A model generated the notes under the pieces. It was not told the origin of the DNA. It worked only from the letters and a program-made list of their open reading frames with translations, and did not search any database. This document shows, piece after piece, positions 46,347 through 59,055 of a stretch of DNA of 64,000 bases. This stretch comes from Episyrphus balteatus (Eukaryota > Arthropoda > Insecta > Diptera > Syrphidae), in contig NC_079136.1 of NCBI RefSeq assembly GCF_945859705.1, positions 117,475,528-117,539,527 of the forward strand. The letters are read 5' to 3'. A program made the position numbers and the translations under genes. Every line of letters starts with the position of its first letter. Positions within the stretch are counted from its first letter, which is position 1.

Positions 46347-48539
46347 TATTAAAAAAACATTTAATCGCTTTCTTTTTTACGAACCCATATCCTACCTTTA
46401 TGTATATCTAGGTATGTTATATAATATGAATGTTGTATGAAATAAAAATTAGACTAAGCTGGTAACTCTACACAACCAAAGAAGATTTCTCAAAGGACTA
46501 TTATGCTCTGACGGTGATGGTGGATATGGGTATAATGTTAGAGGAATGTCCTTCGGACTACAGTTGCCTTGGTTTGGAATGTGAGAAGTGAGACCAGAAA
46601 AAAATACATATACATACTTATATTAAACCGTTTAAAGGCGTTATGTCTTGAAGATCTTATATATTATTTTTTTGGTGAACTTTATTTAAAGTCAATAATC
46701 TCCAGACAAAAAATTCCAGAACCTCAAACTAAAACTCGTATTCATTATAGTGCTTAAAGTTATTAAATGACTTTCCATTTTTATACTTCCGACAATGATT
46801 TAGCACGAAGAATTCTCTAAGTTACAAGGCCTTTAACCATGTAAATGGCGTGTTCCCAAAAATAAACATCATATTCACCATTTAATTGTTCAATAAACTC
46901 CGCATCAGTACTACCTTTTCCTTATAATATCCTTCAAATCGACCGCAATTTTCATCCCTTTAGGCAAACTTTTCCTAATCAGCTACATGATTAATTCTAT
47001 CAAAGGACCAATTAATCTAATTATCCCAAACTGCCTCTAAATAGACATTTAGTTTAGGGCTCTTTTCCAGTTCTGCAGCAAAAAATTCTTTTACTCAATT
47101 TCTCAAGTCTTCTCGTCCTCCATAAAGCAAATGGGCCTCGTCAGAAACAGAGAAATCCATACAAAATACTCGCGGGCCATGTTCTTTTTGTTCTTCCATT
47201 GAGCAAAAAATAAACAAACAAAAAATTACTCGAAATGTAGAAATTCCTTTATGCCATCATGAGTGTTGTAGATGTTAGGATTACAGTTTGAGGGTAGATA
47301 TAGGCTTTTCAAAACAAAATCTTGACTGCTGTGAAAGTGAAATATTAAAGAGTTTTTGGTTGATGTTGAATGAAACAACAAGGTCATAAGATCAACAAAC
47401 GTTGAAAATACATAACCGGGGTGTAGGTACGTTGTACTGAACAAGTACCTCTAAGGTTTTCCTAGGATTTAAGATTCAAAAAATAACTCTGCCTACAGGC
47501 GTTCTTGAAAGTCCTTGATTCGAATGTTTATATTCCCCAGACTGTGATCCTTGCAGGAATTATTATAATATGTGTGTTTGTGTGTGTGTAACAAACTCTC
47601 CTACTAATTGCATATTTCACTGGAAAGTAATCAACGGATATAGAACAAGCAAGGACATAGACGATGACGACGAAGGGGATTGGGATTGGGCCCAGGATGA
47701 TGATGTATATGTTTCCTACAAAACACCAGGCTGTTGCTCTTGTGCTTCTGTTTATTCCCTATCTAACTTATAGCTCATAGTCTAACTCGTCTCTCTCATG
47801 TTTTTGCTTTGATATTTTATTTTTTTTTTTTTTGTGTTTTTGTTTATATCACTTTGATATCCTGATTCTACATAACCATATAACCAACCTTTCTCTCTAC
47901 CTCAACTCGGTACGGATATAGAATTGGTGATTATTTGTGAATTTCTGTAGGCATCTTTCGTTTGGTGTTATTAGTGGATGTGGTTTCATTAAGTGAGTTG
48001 ATCCTTGGAGAGTTTTTGTGGAAATCTCATAGCGAATGACACTTCATTTGGCATAAATGTGTGTATCATGCTGATGTATTTTCTGATGCTGGATGTTACA
48101 CATTGAAGAAGTGGTGTGAATGCGGAAGCACTTTTGGGAAAACTCTCAAAATGGAGTAATTAAAAGTTTATCCTACATGAACATTGCGAACACCTATAAA
48201 AGTCTTAAAATAAAGCAAAAAAAAAAAAACAACATGATGAGGAGTTTAATTTACTAGGTTTATTCCTCAGTTTGGGTATAATGTTGATATGTACATTTTG
48301 AATTTCCGGACAAAATGTAGCAATCAAATTGATGTCAAAGAAACTCAATCATCGAGATCAAGTATCATTTTTTTTTGTTCTTTGTTCTTTGATCTTTATC
48401 TTTGTTTAAAAGTATAAAATCTCTTCTTGAAGGCATAGTGTATTGATTAGGGTGGGGACAAGAACTCTTAAGCTCAGAGTAAAAAGCTCTTGTTAGAGAT
48501 AAAAAAATATAAAATTATGATAATGAAAAAAGCGAAGAA
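46347..48539. other. Intergenic, no gene seen
   Basis: Includes a (TG)n tract at 47569-47590 and patches such as GATGACGACGAAGGGGATTG (47665). No feature supported on either strand. Confidence 0.5.
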
Positions 48540-48640
48540 ATTATTTCAGTATGTCAGCCTGTCTTGTGGTCTGTATGAAGGAAGTAACAGGTTAAACGGT
48601 GCGTCAAATTGATTCAGATACTGTGCGATGTGTATTTATA
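48540..48640 (+). repeat. Possible DINE-like microsatellite-region relic
   Basis: TCAGCCTGTCTTGTGGTCTG, then a TTAAACGGTGCGTC block, recall the GTCTGTC...CTAAACGGATGGACC order of complete elements. Very diverged. Confidence 0.3.
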
Positions 48641-49883
48641 AACAAAATTGGAACAGTTTATTTTTAAAGAATTGGCTTCTATTTTGAAAAAAAAAATTAA
48701 TGTGTGTCAGTGAAAAATGGTTTTTCGAAAAATCGTTCTTAGCGCTATCTTGTATTTAACCATTTTTTGTAATTTCTGTTACTTTCCCAAAAGAATAATC
48801 CGATTTCAACGCTTTTTTGTAGCCTATGTAAATATAAATTGATTTTTTTATTAAAATTATGGATTTATTGTTTTTGAAATCAAAATTTAGTTATAGTTTT
48901 TTAACAATTAACCATTTCTATATTTTATCAATTAGATACATTTTTTGATAAGTTTTTCGAAACAATAAATTTTTAAATTGTAGGTACAGGATCTCAAGTC
49001 AACATAAGTTTATGTTTTAAATTGCAATTCCCAAAAGTTTTACGAGTTACTTAGATTAATAAAAAATGTTATAAAAAATAAATTTAAGCTAGGAAAATAG
49101 GAAATTTTCAAATTTTCATAGTTTATCTCTCATTTTTTTAACATAATTCTTACCCTTTTATAAAATGTTAGAAACTGGCAAGAACTAATATCGCCGCTAG
49201 ATTTCTCAAAACCAAAAAAAAACTAACTAAAGTTAGGGTCACTAGGGTGTATGCGTAATATATTTTAATATTAATATTTTTAATGTAGGCTCATCGAACT
49301 ACAGAAAAAAAAATTGGAGAAATGGACTTTGGGTAGTTCAAATTTTTGTTTCTTATTTTCTAATTTTGAATGTGCTCATCAAAATATTTTAAATTTTTCT
49401 CAGGGTAGACATATTCTAAAAAAACCCATATTGCGTTTATTTTAAAATCTATACGCAAAGCGATACAACGGATAAGGGGAATTAGAGAAAAGTATTTTCA
49501 AATTAACTCGGAAAATACGGAAAAAAATGATTAAGACAAGAGTTGTAGAAAATACAATTTTCTACAAGTATTGCTTCAATCAATTTTGTCAAAAATAAAA
49601 AATAGCTAAGTTTTTCACTAAAACATGTTTTTCATTTTTCTGAAAAACTCGTTTTAAAATTTTACTATCAAATTTACAGCAACAATTACACCATATTTTT
49701 GTATAACACAATTTTCACCCTTTTAAAAAGAGTTTATTAAAGCAGGTACGCTTTGGGTACGCCCGTGTTCTGCTGTCACTCTTTCCGATCAAATGACCAA
49801 AAGGACAGTTTTTTACTACTTTCATTCATAATTCTATCTTTTAATAAATCTGTCTTTTGCTGAAAAATATGGGTTGGGTTCGA
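48641..49883. other. Intergenic, no gene seen
   Basis: AT-rich DNA. Apart from the 19-bp motif at 49240 no feature is supported. Confidence 0.5.
49240..49258 (+). repeat. Recurrent 19-bp motif, copy 5
   Basis: Reads CACTAGGGTGTATGCGTAA, preceded by the same ~15 bp as copy 4. Confidence 0.7.
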
Positions 49884-50768
49884 TATCCCGCTTTTTATAT
49901 TCCCGTTTTTTAAAATACCGCTTTAAAAATCCCGTTTTTCATTATCCCGCTTTTTATAATCCCGCTTTTTATAATCCCGCTTTTTAAAATCCCGATTTTT
50001 ATAATTCCGTTTTTTATTATCCCGATTTTGCAAGCAAAACTAGTTGTTTTATTTTAAAAAATCGCGCGATTTTTTAAAATAAAACAAGTAGTTTTACTTG
50101 CAAAATCGGGATACTAAAACAAATTAAAAAGTGAGAGATTGTTCTAAACTCATTTAATTAAAACCTTTAACAAAAAATATAATATATAAGAAAAATAAGA
50201 AAAAGTAAGGGATGTGATACTAAAAAGAAATCAATTAACAAACTAATATTTACTTTAAAGTTTCAGAAGAACAATCAAATCGTGATAATCCCATAGATTA
50301 ATAATAACTTAAAATGATCACAACACCTTAAATTAAGTACACACTACATAATCAAAAGAAATTTCATTTAAATATATTTCAACTTATATTTGGATGCATT
50401 TCAACAATTTTGATATTTAAATAAATGAAATTTCTTTTACTTGTGAACTCAATTTAAGGCTTTAATCATTTTATGTTTTTATAAAAGAAATACCGTTTTC
50501 AGAATGTGTTGAAGGTACATATGTATTGTTTGGGCTTTACAACGCAAAAAATCAGTTTTACTAATTTTTTGTCTATTTCTCATGATTTTTGTATTTGTGA
50601 ATTAAGCATGTATTTTGTAAAAAAATCGGGATTTTCGGGATTTGACGGGATTTTAAAATGCGGGATTTCAGAAAACGGGATTTTAAAAAGCGGTATTTTA
50701 GTAAACGGGATTTTGAAACTTTTTTTTCGGGATTTTCGAAAAACGGGATTTTAAAAAGCGGGATTCCG
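49884..50768. mobile_element. Foldback-like element with CCCG-type 15-bp repeats
   Basis: The left arm (49884-50027) is about ten ~15-bp units of the form ATCCCGCTTTTTATA. The right arm (50625-50768) is the complementary form CGGGATTTTAAAAAG. Nested between them are further inverted pairs, including AAAAGAAATTTCATTTAAAT near 50355 against its complement near 50425, and TAAAATGAT/AAGG blocks around them, centred near 50390. A 96-bp palindrome sits inside the left half. Long inverted arms made of short direct repeats match the FB/Galileo foldback design. No transposase and no certain target duplication are seen. Confidence 0.65.
50018..50113. repeat. 96-bp near-perfect palindrome without spacer
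   Basis: The two 48-bp halves meet at ATCGC|GCGAT (50061-50070) and match at 46 of 48 positions. Outer ends are TATCCCGATTTTGCAAG and its complement. Confidence 0.92.
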
Positions 50769-50970
50769 TTACGATTCAGTTCTGAAAGGGTAAAAAATAA
50801 AAAATAAAATAAGTACCTATACGTGCAAGTCAAAATACTTATTTTATTCGAAATTAAATTTATTTTGAATGTTAAAAAATTTCTATTTGCATTAAAAAAA
50901 AATTATCCCAAAATGCTCTAATTGTAATAATATTTTTTGTATGCAAAAATTTTAAATTTGGAGTGAAATA

Positions 50971-51515
50971 TATAAAATAAAATGCACGACTGGGGTCGCA
51001 CGTACTTGCTCTTGCAGTTCAAAGCACTTTTATGTTAGTCTTGTAGATTTTAAAAGCTGGATCTAAATTTAAAAAAAATTGATATTGATATTGGGGAAGA
51101 GCCGACATTTAGGGCAAAATGTTGTTAGATGAAAAAATTTTTTTTTTGTTATTTGACTTTTTTGAGAAAAAATAAAATGCAGTTTTATTGCCACTGCTTT
51201 AAATATTACGTATACAAAGTTTAATCAAAATCGTTAGAGCCGTTTTCGAGAAATTCGTAATATCGTATTTTTTTGTATTGGAGGTATACGTTCTAAACGA
51301 GATATAAAAAAACAAAAAAAGAAACATCTTTCAGAATTCCATAAAAATCATCTGTACCAAATTTGAAGAAAATCCATCCACCCGTTTAGGCTGTGGAAAT
51401 GTGTACAGATGGACGCACGGACGGAATTGCGGGACCCACTTTTTCGGAATTCTCCATCATCGTAATGTTGGTTTTGATTAAAACCTCAATTTTTTTTCGA
51501 CACGAAACCAATACT
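50971..51515 (-). mobile_element. DINE-like interspersed element, copy H (second subfamily)
   Basis: On the minus strand it runs from the TATTGGTTTCGTGTCG-type 5' region (like copy B, but without the terminal hairpin) through ACATTACGATGATGGAGAAT and GGACGCACAGATGTACAC-like sequence. It carries TCGAGAAATTCGTAATATCG-type blocks and ends GTGCGACCCCAGTCGTGCAT. The microsatellite is nearly absent (at most one unit). No coding capacity. Confidence 0.78.
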
Positions 51516-51596
51516 TTTTTTTAATAAAGCTACTAAACTCTCTCTCTCAGAGAATTTGACGAAAACTCACAAAATTTTTGCTCTCAAATAGACCTG

Positions 51597-51713
51597 GGGG
51601 TCAATTCCCCATCTGTGAAACTGTGAAGGGATACAAAATTTATCATTTCAGTTTTCATATGAAAAATTATAAAACTTATCACTTCACAGTTTCACAGATC
51701 GGGAATTGACCCC
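51597..51713. mobile_element. 117-bp full-length hairpin (MITE-like)
   Basis: Arms GGGGTCAATTCCCCATCTGT + GAAACTGTGAAG (left) and their near-exact complement (right, ending at 51713) pair over about 34 bp. Weaker pairing continues to the centre CATATG at about 51655. A whole-length palindrome this short fits a miniature inverted-repeat element or a long RNA hairpin. No target duplication is clear. Confidence 0.65.
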
Positions 51714-51992
51714 TTGTAGCACCTTAATGTGGAGGTATGGTGCGGTGGCTATATTTTCTCAAGCTTATGTAAGATTTTTCCCAGATTTGCTTAAAAAAAA
51801 ATATTTAACTTTCTTTGGAGACGCGGGTAAGATTATATCGTATATAAAGAAGATAGTGCAAGTTTATATGGAGCTCATGCCAGTGGCGTAGTTCAGATTT
51901 GTTTTAACTCATCTCTGAGATACCTAGAGAATACCTACTTTTTTTACTCCGAAATTTATAGTGCGATATCGTCAATCTCTCTCGAAATTAAT

Positions 51993-52114
51993 TTTTACTT
52001 GCGATATAGGTACTATAGGGCAAGTTTAGGATTCTTAAAAAAAATCGAACTCGAGATAACAATTTTACATGACATTACGATGATGGAGAATGCCAAAAAA
52101 GTGGGTCCGGCAAT

Positions 52115-52211
<97 letters not shown>

Positions 52212-53014
52212 GTGTCTGTCTCTATCTGGAGCTGCAGCCTAAACGAGTGAAGTGATTTTCTTCAATTTTTTATGACCAAAACTAACGGTACCTGCCATAT
52301 AACGGAAATAGAAAAGTTAATTTTTTTCAAAAACGGCTCTAACGATTTTGATTAAAATTTTTGTGTGTAATACTACACATAAGGGCCAACTTTTTAAATA
52401 AAAAAAATATTTTTTGTACCGTTATTAACGGTACCTGTCATAGAACGGTTTTTTTCGTTTCTGAATATCTCGTACAAAATTAACCCGATTTAAATGAAAA
52501 TTTTTATACAAAAGTGTGTAAGTAAAGATAATATTAAAATTTTAGAAAATTTTCAAAAAACGCATTTTTGGTTTTTTAAAAAATATTTCAAAATTTTTTT
52601 TTGAAAAATCAATTTTTTGAAAACGGATCAATGAAAAATTTTGAAATTTAGTTTTTATGTGTAAATAAATTATTTCTTCAAAATGGCATACCAACTTTTT
52701 TTTTGAAAAATGTTAAAAAAATTTTATATATAAAAAATTATTTTTTTAAAAAACGGCTCCTACAATTTTCAAAATTTTTTTTCTAAAAATACCTTTTTAT
52801 ACGAGAAATAAAATGGCATATTTGTTTTTTTTTTTAAGATATTTTAAAACAGAGTTTTATTAATTATAAAAACAGATTTAATTTTTTTTATACTACTTAT
52901 GAAATTTCTTCAAAATATCAAATTTAAAATTTCTTGAATAAAAAGCTTTAACATTATAGTTACTTTAAGCATAAGAGCAAGTACGTGCGACCCCAGTCGT
53001 GCAATTTATTTTTT
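51993..53014 (+). mobile_element. DINE-like interspersed element, complete copy I
   Basis: Starts TTTTACTTGCGATATAGGTA and continues ACATTACGATGATGGAGAAT and GTGGGTCCGG. It then has a pure (TCTG)n tract, CAGCCTAAACGAGTGAAGTG and TACCGTTATTAACGGTACC, and ends GAGCAAGTACGTGCGACCCC + AGTCGTGCAATTTATTTTT. About 1.02 kb, with an interior diverged from copies A/D/E/K. Confidence 0.85.
52115..52210 (+). repeat. (TCTG)n microsatellite, about 24 units
   Basis: A 4-bp repeat at the same internal position where copy D has the 8-bp array, with one TGTG interruption near the end. Confidence 0.95.
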
Positions 53015-54412
53015 TAACCTTCACATCGCCAGGGGGGAAAGAATTTATTTCGTAAACCCTTCAAAATTCGCCACTGCTTTTTAATTTTCACTTGTTCTTT
53101 CGCTACACAAGTTTGACATCGGTGCTGCTGAGTTCATCAACATTTTTGGGTTCACCGAACAACATGTTTCTCATCTCTCTTCTCATCTCATTATCAACAA
53201 TTTTTATTATTAAGTATATAGAGGTACTTTGTGCCTACCTCTACCTGTCTATCTCAAGAAGTTTCCTTAAAGTCGAATTTAATTTAAACAATTAACTAGA
53301 TAGAGGTACCTGACCGGAATTGCTTAACCAACACTTTTATAACCCATGAAGCTGAGGATGATGTTGCCTATGATAATGTAGCAGGGCTTTTCTCTTTAGC
53401 CTCCAGTCTGCTTACTTAAGCTAGGAAAATATAAATATTCGTATTTCATATATACTATAGCTCGGCTGTAGTATGGTAAAAAAAAACGAAAAAAAACCAT
53501 AGAGTACACTCGAGGCGCCTACCATCAGTTTATACATGCGTGTTGCTACTGCAACCGAATACTAAAATTGTCTCCTGGTATACATCCTCTTGTTTTCACA
53601 AGAAAAACTTTGATTCACCAGCGTTTTCCTGTCAGAAAAGTCCCATCAGCTTCCAGAGTAGTTCCTATTCCTATAAGCACAAAAAAGTAAAAGAAAAAAA
53701 AACAACACCTTAAAAAAAAAAGAAACAAAAAACTGAAAGAGATAGCAGTATAGAACAAAAATAACCCAACATTGCTCCACCATGCATGGATGGACCAGGA
53801 CCCGTGGCTTTCTGCCATACTGCCATTTTTGCCTATAGGTCCTTTTTACCGTTAACCGTGGTTGTAACTTGTAAGCCAGAGTTCTCTGTGTGTTGTGTAT
53901 ATAGGTTGTATCTCTTCATGGATCCTATTTCACAGTTGTTGCTTGTGAACTAAACATCGGTTTGTTGCTACTGTTGCAGTTGTAGGACACGCTGAGAGGC
54001 AATGTTTTCGAATTTACTTTGTGAAAACGTGCGTGAAGTTTTAATTAAAAACTTTTTGATGCTAAAAGCCATTAGCTCTATCATTGAAAGGCGAACAAAA
54101 ATGTTTTATAGGCATAGTTGTACTATAGTTGTCGTTGTGTCGTCCATCGTAGTCGTAGAATCGTATAGTCAAAGTCGTCGTCGTCATCGTCGTTGAAACA
54201 GTGTTTTTGAAAAGGACAGTTGAAGGACAACTGTATTGTTTTATATGAAAAAGTCGGTGTATATACGGTAGGGGTTTAAGGATGCGTGATGTACCTACAT
54301 GGAGATGTAGGTATATATCCGTATCTTAAATGAAGAATAGAAACTGCAATTAATCTAAAAGTGATAGTAAAGTTTCTCAAACAAACAGGTGAGCATGAGC
54401 ATCAAAGTTACA
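53015..54412. other. Intergenic, no gene seen
   Basis: Contains GTC/GTCGTC-rich sequence at 54125-54195. Open frames there are driven by the triplets. No gene supported. Confidence 0.5.
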
Positions 54413-54540
54413 AAAAAATAAAATGCACGACTACGTCGCACGTAATTGCTCTCATGGCAAATGTGTCTTTGTATTCTAAGACTTTTATTGTACCTACTAC
54501 AATAAATTGTCTTTAAGCGAGAATTATTTTCTATCCTAAA
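54413..54540 (-). repeat. 3' end fragment of a DINE-like element (copy J)
   Basis: The minus strand ends ATGAGAGCAATTACGTGCGA + CGTAGTCGTGCATTTTATTT, a mutated version of the shared 3' terminus. The rest is unrecognisable. Confidence 0.7.
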
Positions 54541-54899
54541 TTAAATTTTAAACTATTTTTGTTTTCAACAAACCATCAAGATCGGAAAAAACATTCACCT
54601 TAACTGAAACTGATTGGATCGCATTGGCTTCATCATCAAAAATTATGGTCCGCCTCTGAAAATTAACTAAATAATTACAGCTTAGAGAACACATTTTAGT
54701 TACAGCTTAGGAAAAAGTTTGATATTTATCAAATTTATTTGAAATTTTTAACACCCTTTCTCAAACTTTTTATTAAATATGCAGAATATGAACCCCTCAT
54801 CATTAATTTTATTTTTTGTTTCGATGACAAATTGAAAGTTTATACTTAAGTTCTTAGACGTTTACACGAATCACTATGGCATTTTAGCAACAATTACGG

Positions 54900-55515
54900 A
54901 TTTTTCTGTTTCTTAGGAAAAAACACCCTTTAACCCGAAATATTTGTATGAAACTCTTAATTCTTGCTTTCTATTTCAAATGCAACCTTTTTACCAAATT
55001 TCATTAGAGTGGCCATCATCAGTTTGGTTTTCACTAAAATCAAACACCCTTTTAAATAAGATATTCTTATTGACACTTTAGATTATAACTTAGTTTTTCC
55101 AATATACCCACATTTTCTCGAAACCTAAAAAAAACACCATTTCACATGAAAAAAATTTATAGCCTCAATTGATTCATTATTTCTATGGCAAAAACAACAT
55201 TTGCAATAAATTTCGCAAGGGTACCTTTTACACCATTGATTTTCCTTATTTCACAAAAAACACACTCTTTCATCTAAAATATTTTTATAGACACCTTAGA
55301 TTCTTGGTTTCTGTTATAAATGAAACTTTGTTACCAATTTTCATTGGTTTTGTCAAGGTTTTTGTGGTAGGTAGGTAATAATTCCAAATTTCATCATTTC
55401 TTAAAAAAAATAAAACACCATTTCACTCAAGAGAGTCTACAAGAGTAGATTCTTTATTCTTATAACAAACGCAACTTGTTCACCAAGTTTAAAGGGGGGA
55501 AATCTCTCTGTACAA
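54900..55515 (+). repeat. Degenerate ~130-bp tandem repeat
   Basis: A block AAAACACC(C/A)TTTxxCC, then an ATATTTTTATxGACACTTAG-like block, TTCTTG(C/G)TTTCT, ATGxAACTTTxTTACCAA and ATTTTCAT recurs. Anchors lie near 54919, 55045, 55130, 55257 and 55410. Isolated related words occur at 56088 and 56554. Old and strongly diverged. Confidence 0.55.
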
Positions 55516-57200
55516 CAGCTTTTTCAATCATTTTTTTTTTGGAAAACTGAAAGTATTGATTAAAATTTGGAAAAGTACATGATATTATTGACATTATGAA
55601 GTATTGTTACAATTTTTTTGAAGTTTAAAAAAATCAAAATGGCGGCTCTACAACCCTTTAAAGTTGACGGCTAGAATTTGCGCCGTGCAATGTCCAGGTT
55701 CAGGAACTTATTTATAATCAAAAGTGAAATTTTTTCCCATTAAAATATATGAACCTAAATTTAGTAACAAAAAGTGTATAATGAAAATTAGAGACCAAAA
55801 AAACGAAAAAAACACAATGTTATTGTATAAATTATATTGAACTTTTAGATTCATGGCCAATGAGTTAACGATCAATTTGCAATTTATTTCAAGTCGATAG
55901 CTTTATTAGTTTTTGAGTTACGTTGCACGGAGCAGAAAAAAACGCGTTTCGAGAAAGATGCGTTTAAAGTTTTCGTTTTCATAATGTGGTAGGTTCAAAG
56001 CGCATAGGTTTCCAGAGGGATTTCCCCCCTTAAAAAAACATTGTTTAAAAATTATGTCAGCTGTTATGACATAACTCAACACCTGAAAAAAACACCCTTT
56101 TACCAAAAAATATTTTTAAGAAGCCAGCTAAATTTCAAAACTTTTAAGGACATATTAAAAGTTGAATTAAATATAACAAAACCATTCAAAATAAATTTCA
56201 AATTTTAAAAACCATCTCTCACAATTCTGATAAAAAAAAATTTAGAAATTATTATCAATACCTTTTATTTCTTGATTTCTGACTTGCTTGTAAACGACTT
56301 AAATGATTTAAACGAAAATGTTCCCATAAAATCGTTTAAGAAATCTTGATATCAAAATTAGGAAAAATTATGAAAACTTATTTCATTAAATTTTTTTTTT
56401 CTTTTTTTGAAAAACCAATTTTTTAACGATTTTTTATCTGTACCATTTTTCGCTCCAAGAAATAATATGGTCACCGTAGCCATATCATTATATTTAACAA
56501 ACAAATTTTTTCACTATATTTTTGGCCTTCATCCCTCCCATTTTCCCGCGAGAAAACACCCTTCCACCTAATTTTAAAATAAAGACTAAATTTAAAAATA
56601 AAGACTTTGATAATTGGTTATAATATCCCAAAAGCAAAATATTTGCCAAGTTTCATGAGGGTAACTATTTTGTTTAAATGCCTATTTTTTCTGTAGGTAC
56701 TATTATTAGGTGTCGTGTTGAACTATTATACAAGTGTTATAAATGCAGATCTGCTAACAAAACGAATTGGATTTTGAGGAAATTTCGTCGTTATCTATAT
56801 TATGAACTAGATTGTGTAAACCAAAAATGTATGGGAAATCTAAAAGATATGGCTAAATAGGGTAAGATTTACCATATTTAACTTTCCTAATCCCCTAAAG
56901 ATTTTTCGAAATATTAAAATTTTTTACAAGAAAAAATACCTACAACAAAAATTCATACAAATAAACGACCTGTATAATAAACCACCGATGCATATGCGCG
57001 TATAAACATTCATTAATAGAGTATATATTTTTCTGCATCAAAAGGATCTAACTAACCATTTTTCTCTACTATAATTCACAATTACTTGAACCACCTTTCC
57101 CTATTTTTTTTTTTTTTATATGTAACTCTTATTTAACTCTTCATAGACGAATAACAAAACGAAAAACAGAAACAAAAAAAAATCACAAAAAAAAAAAAGG
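55516..57200. other. Intergenic, no gene seen
   Basis: AT-rich DNA with two scattered AAACACCCTT words related to the preceding array. No coding or RNA feature supported. Confidence 0.5.
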
Positions 57201-57219
57201 TTGCGTATACGCCCTAGTG
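57201..57219 (-). repeat. Recurrent 19-bp motif, copy 6
   Basis: The reverse complement reads CACTAGGGCGTATACGCAA. Confidence 0.65.
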
Positions 57220-59055
57220 ATGCCTGCCAGAGCAAGCACATTGTTAATTCCACCTCAAACAAGGCTTTGAAATTAGCATCGCTCGAACGAGCATTTACGG
57301 TAATGCTGATGGATGTAATGTTTGTTTCAAAAAAAAAAAAAATAATAAAATATCTTTATACGTCTTATTCCGGATAAAACTTATCCCCTAAAGCCTCACA
57401 CAAACTTTTCATACATTTTGTGTTTCAAGCAAAAGTACCACCTCACCTGTGTTGGATGATGGTGGGCCATAAAGCCTATACCTACCTACCTTAACTGACG
57501 ATAATACTCTTTCTCTCTTGCCTAATAGTTTAACTTTTTGCAAACGAATTTTGTTTAATTTAATTACTATCGTTACTGAGGAATTAATGTTTGTTTGGGT
57601 ACATACATAAGTCTGATTCTTCAGTATAATCTACTAACATACACGATCATTATGAGATGAGAATGATGATGTGAATCTCAAATGTGTGGCCGTGGAGGTT
57701 GTATTTGGGCCACGTCATTGCCCAGAGGCTGTTGATATGAAGCTTGAGGTTCACACTGAGACCCAAATGGATATACCCCCCACTTTACCCTATTATACCT
57801 TTATACTAACAACAATTGGGCATGTTTATTTATTCCGCTTAAACGGCCATTAATCGGAGATAGAAAGATGGTTTGTTAGCTAAACACACGCATCGCATAT
57901 TTATCCCATAACCCATCTATCCTAGCCAGCTTTAACACAGGAAAGCCGATGAAGAGATAGACAGATAGATACATACCTGTTCTATATTTGGTAAAAGCCC
58001 ATATGTATGTAAGTAGAATTAAGGGATACCTCAATATAGTAGGGAAAATTATCCAGCGGATGTGCAGATTTCAATGTGAAATCATCAAATTACGAGAGGA
58101 TATACGCGATTGGGATTGCTAATATGTAACCTATGTACCTGCCATATCAAAGCTTCAACTTGAATAGATTTATTATTTATAATTCCAAGGAAATATGTTT
58201 GGCTTAGAGATGGGTAAAAGGCAAAGGCACACAATATAATATTGAACTAAACACCGATTTGCTGAGTGGAGGATTTCTGTGTGTGTTAATATTGTTTGTT
58301 TGTATATATTCTTGTTCTCGTGATTATACCGCATTTAGCTAATATTTGCTCTTTAATTTCGGAAATTGTATTGATTGATGACTATTGATATTACCTATAT
58401 ATACAAACATACATAAATGATTATTATTACCATCATGATTATTATGACCATCATATATACGAAATTTGAATAACAATAATAATCAACCGTGAATGAAGGA
58501 GAAGGACACTCACTATACTCTTGTACCTATAGTGCGATAACATACATAATAAATATTATGCGGGGAAAGGTTAATTTATAAGCAAATCCAACCAAGTGAA
58601 ATGGACTATAATTCCCTGGATATGTTTTGTTTATTTTTGTTGCAATGATTGTTCAATGATTTTACCGTGGCGAAACGAAGAATTTATTTTTAGGTAAACA
58701 TTAAAAGTCAAAGTAATACCTATAATAAAATTAAACGTCAGCAGATTTAAAATAGACTTTCATATAAATATGCATATCGTCCAAAAATCAAACATTGTTT
58801 TTTTTTTTCATCTTAACCATTATTTCATCTCTGCTTTTGATGTCTCTATTTTAGGGTTGTTAAAAATCATTTTTTTTAATGCATTTGCTTTCCATTTTAA
58901 ATTAAAGAAAAAAATATTTGTTGCAAACAAAAAAAATTGAAAAAAAAATATTTACGTTGAAATAATAATATTTTTTGCATACAAAAATATTTGGCATTAA
59001 AAAAAAAAATGTTATTGCAAATCAAGTTTTTATTTCAAATAAAAATATTTTGTAT
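57220..59055. other. Intergenic, no gene seen
   Basis: No coding, RNA or mobile feature could be supported. The last 150 bases are runs of AAAATATT-type sequence that resume after element K at 60730. Confidence 0.5.
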
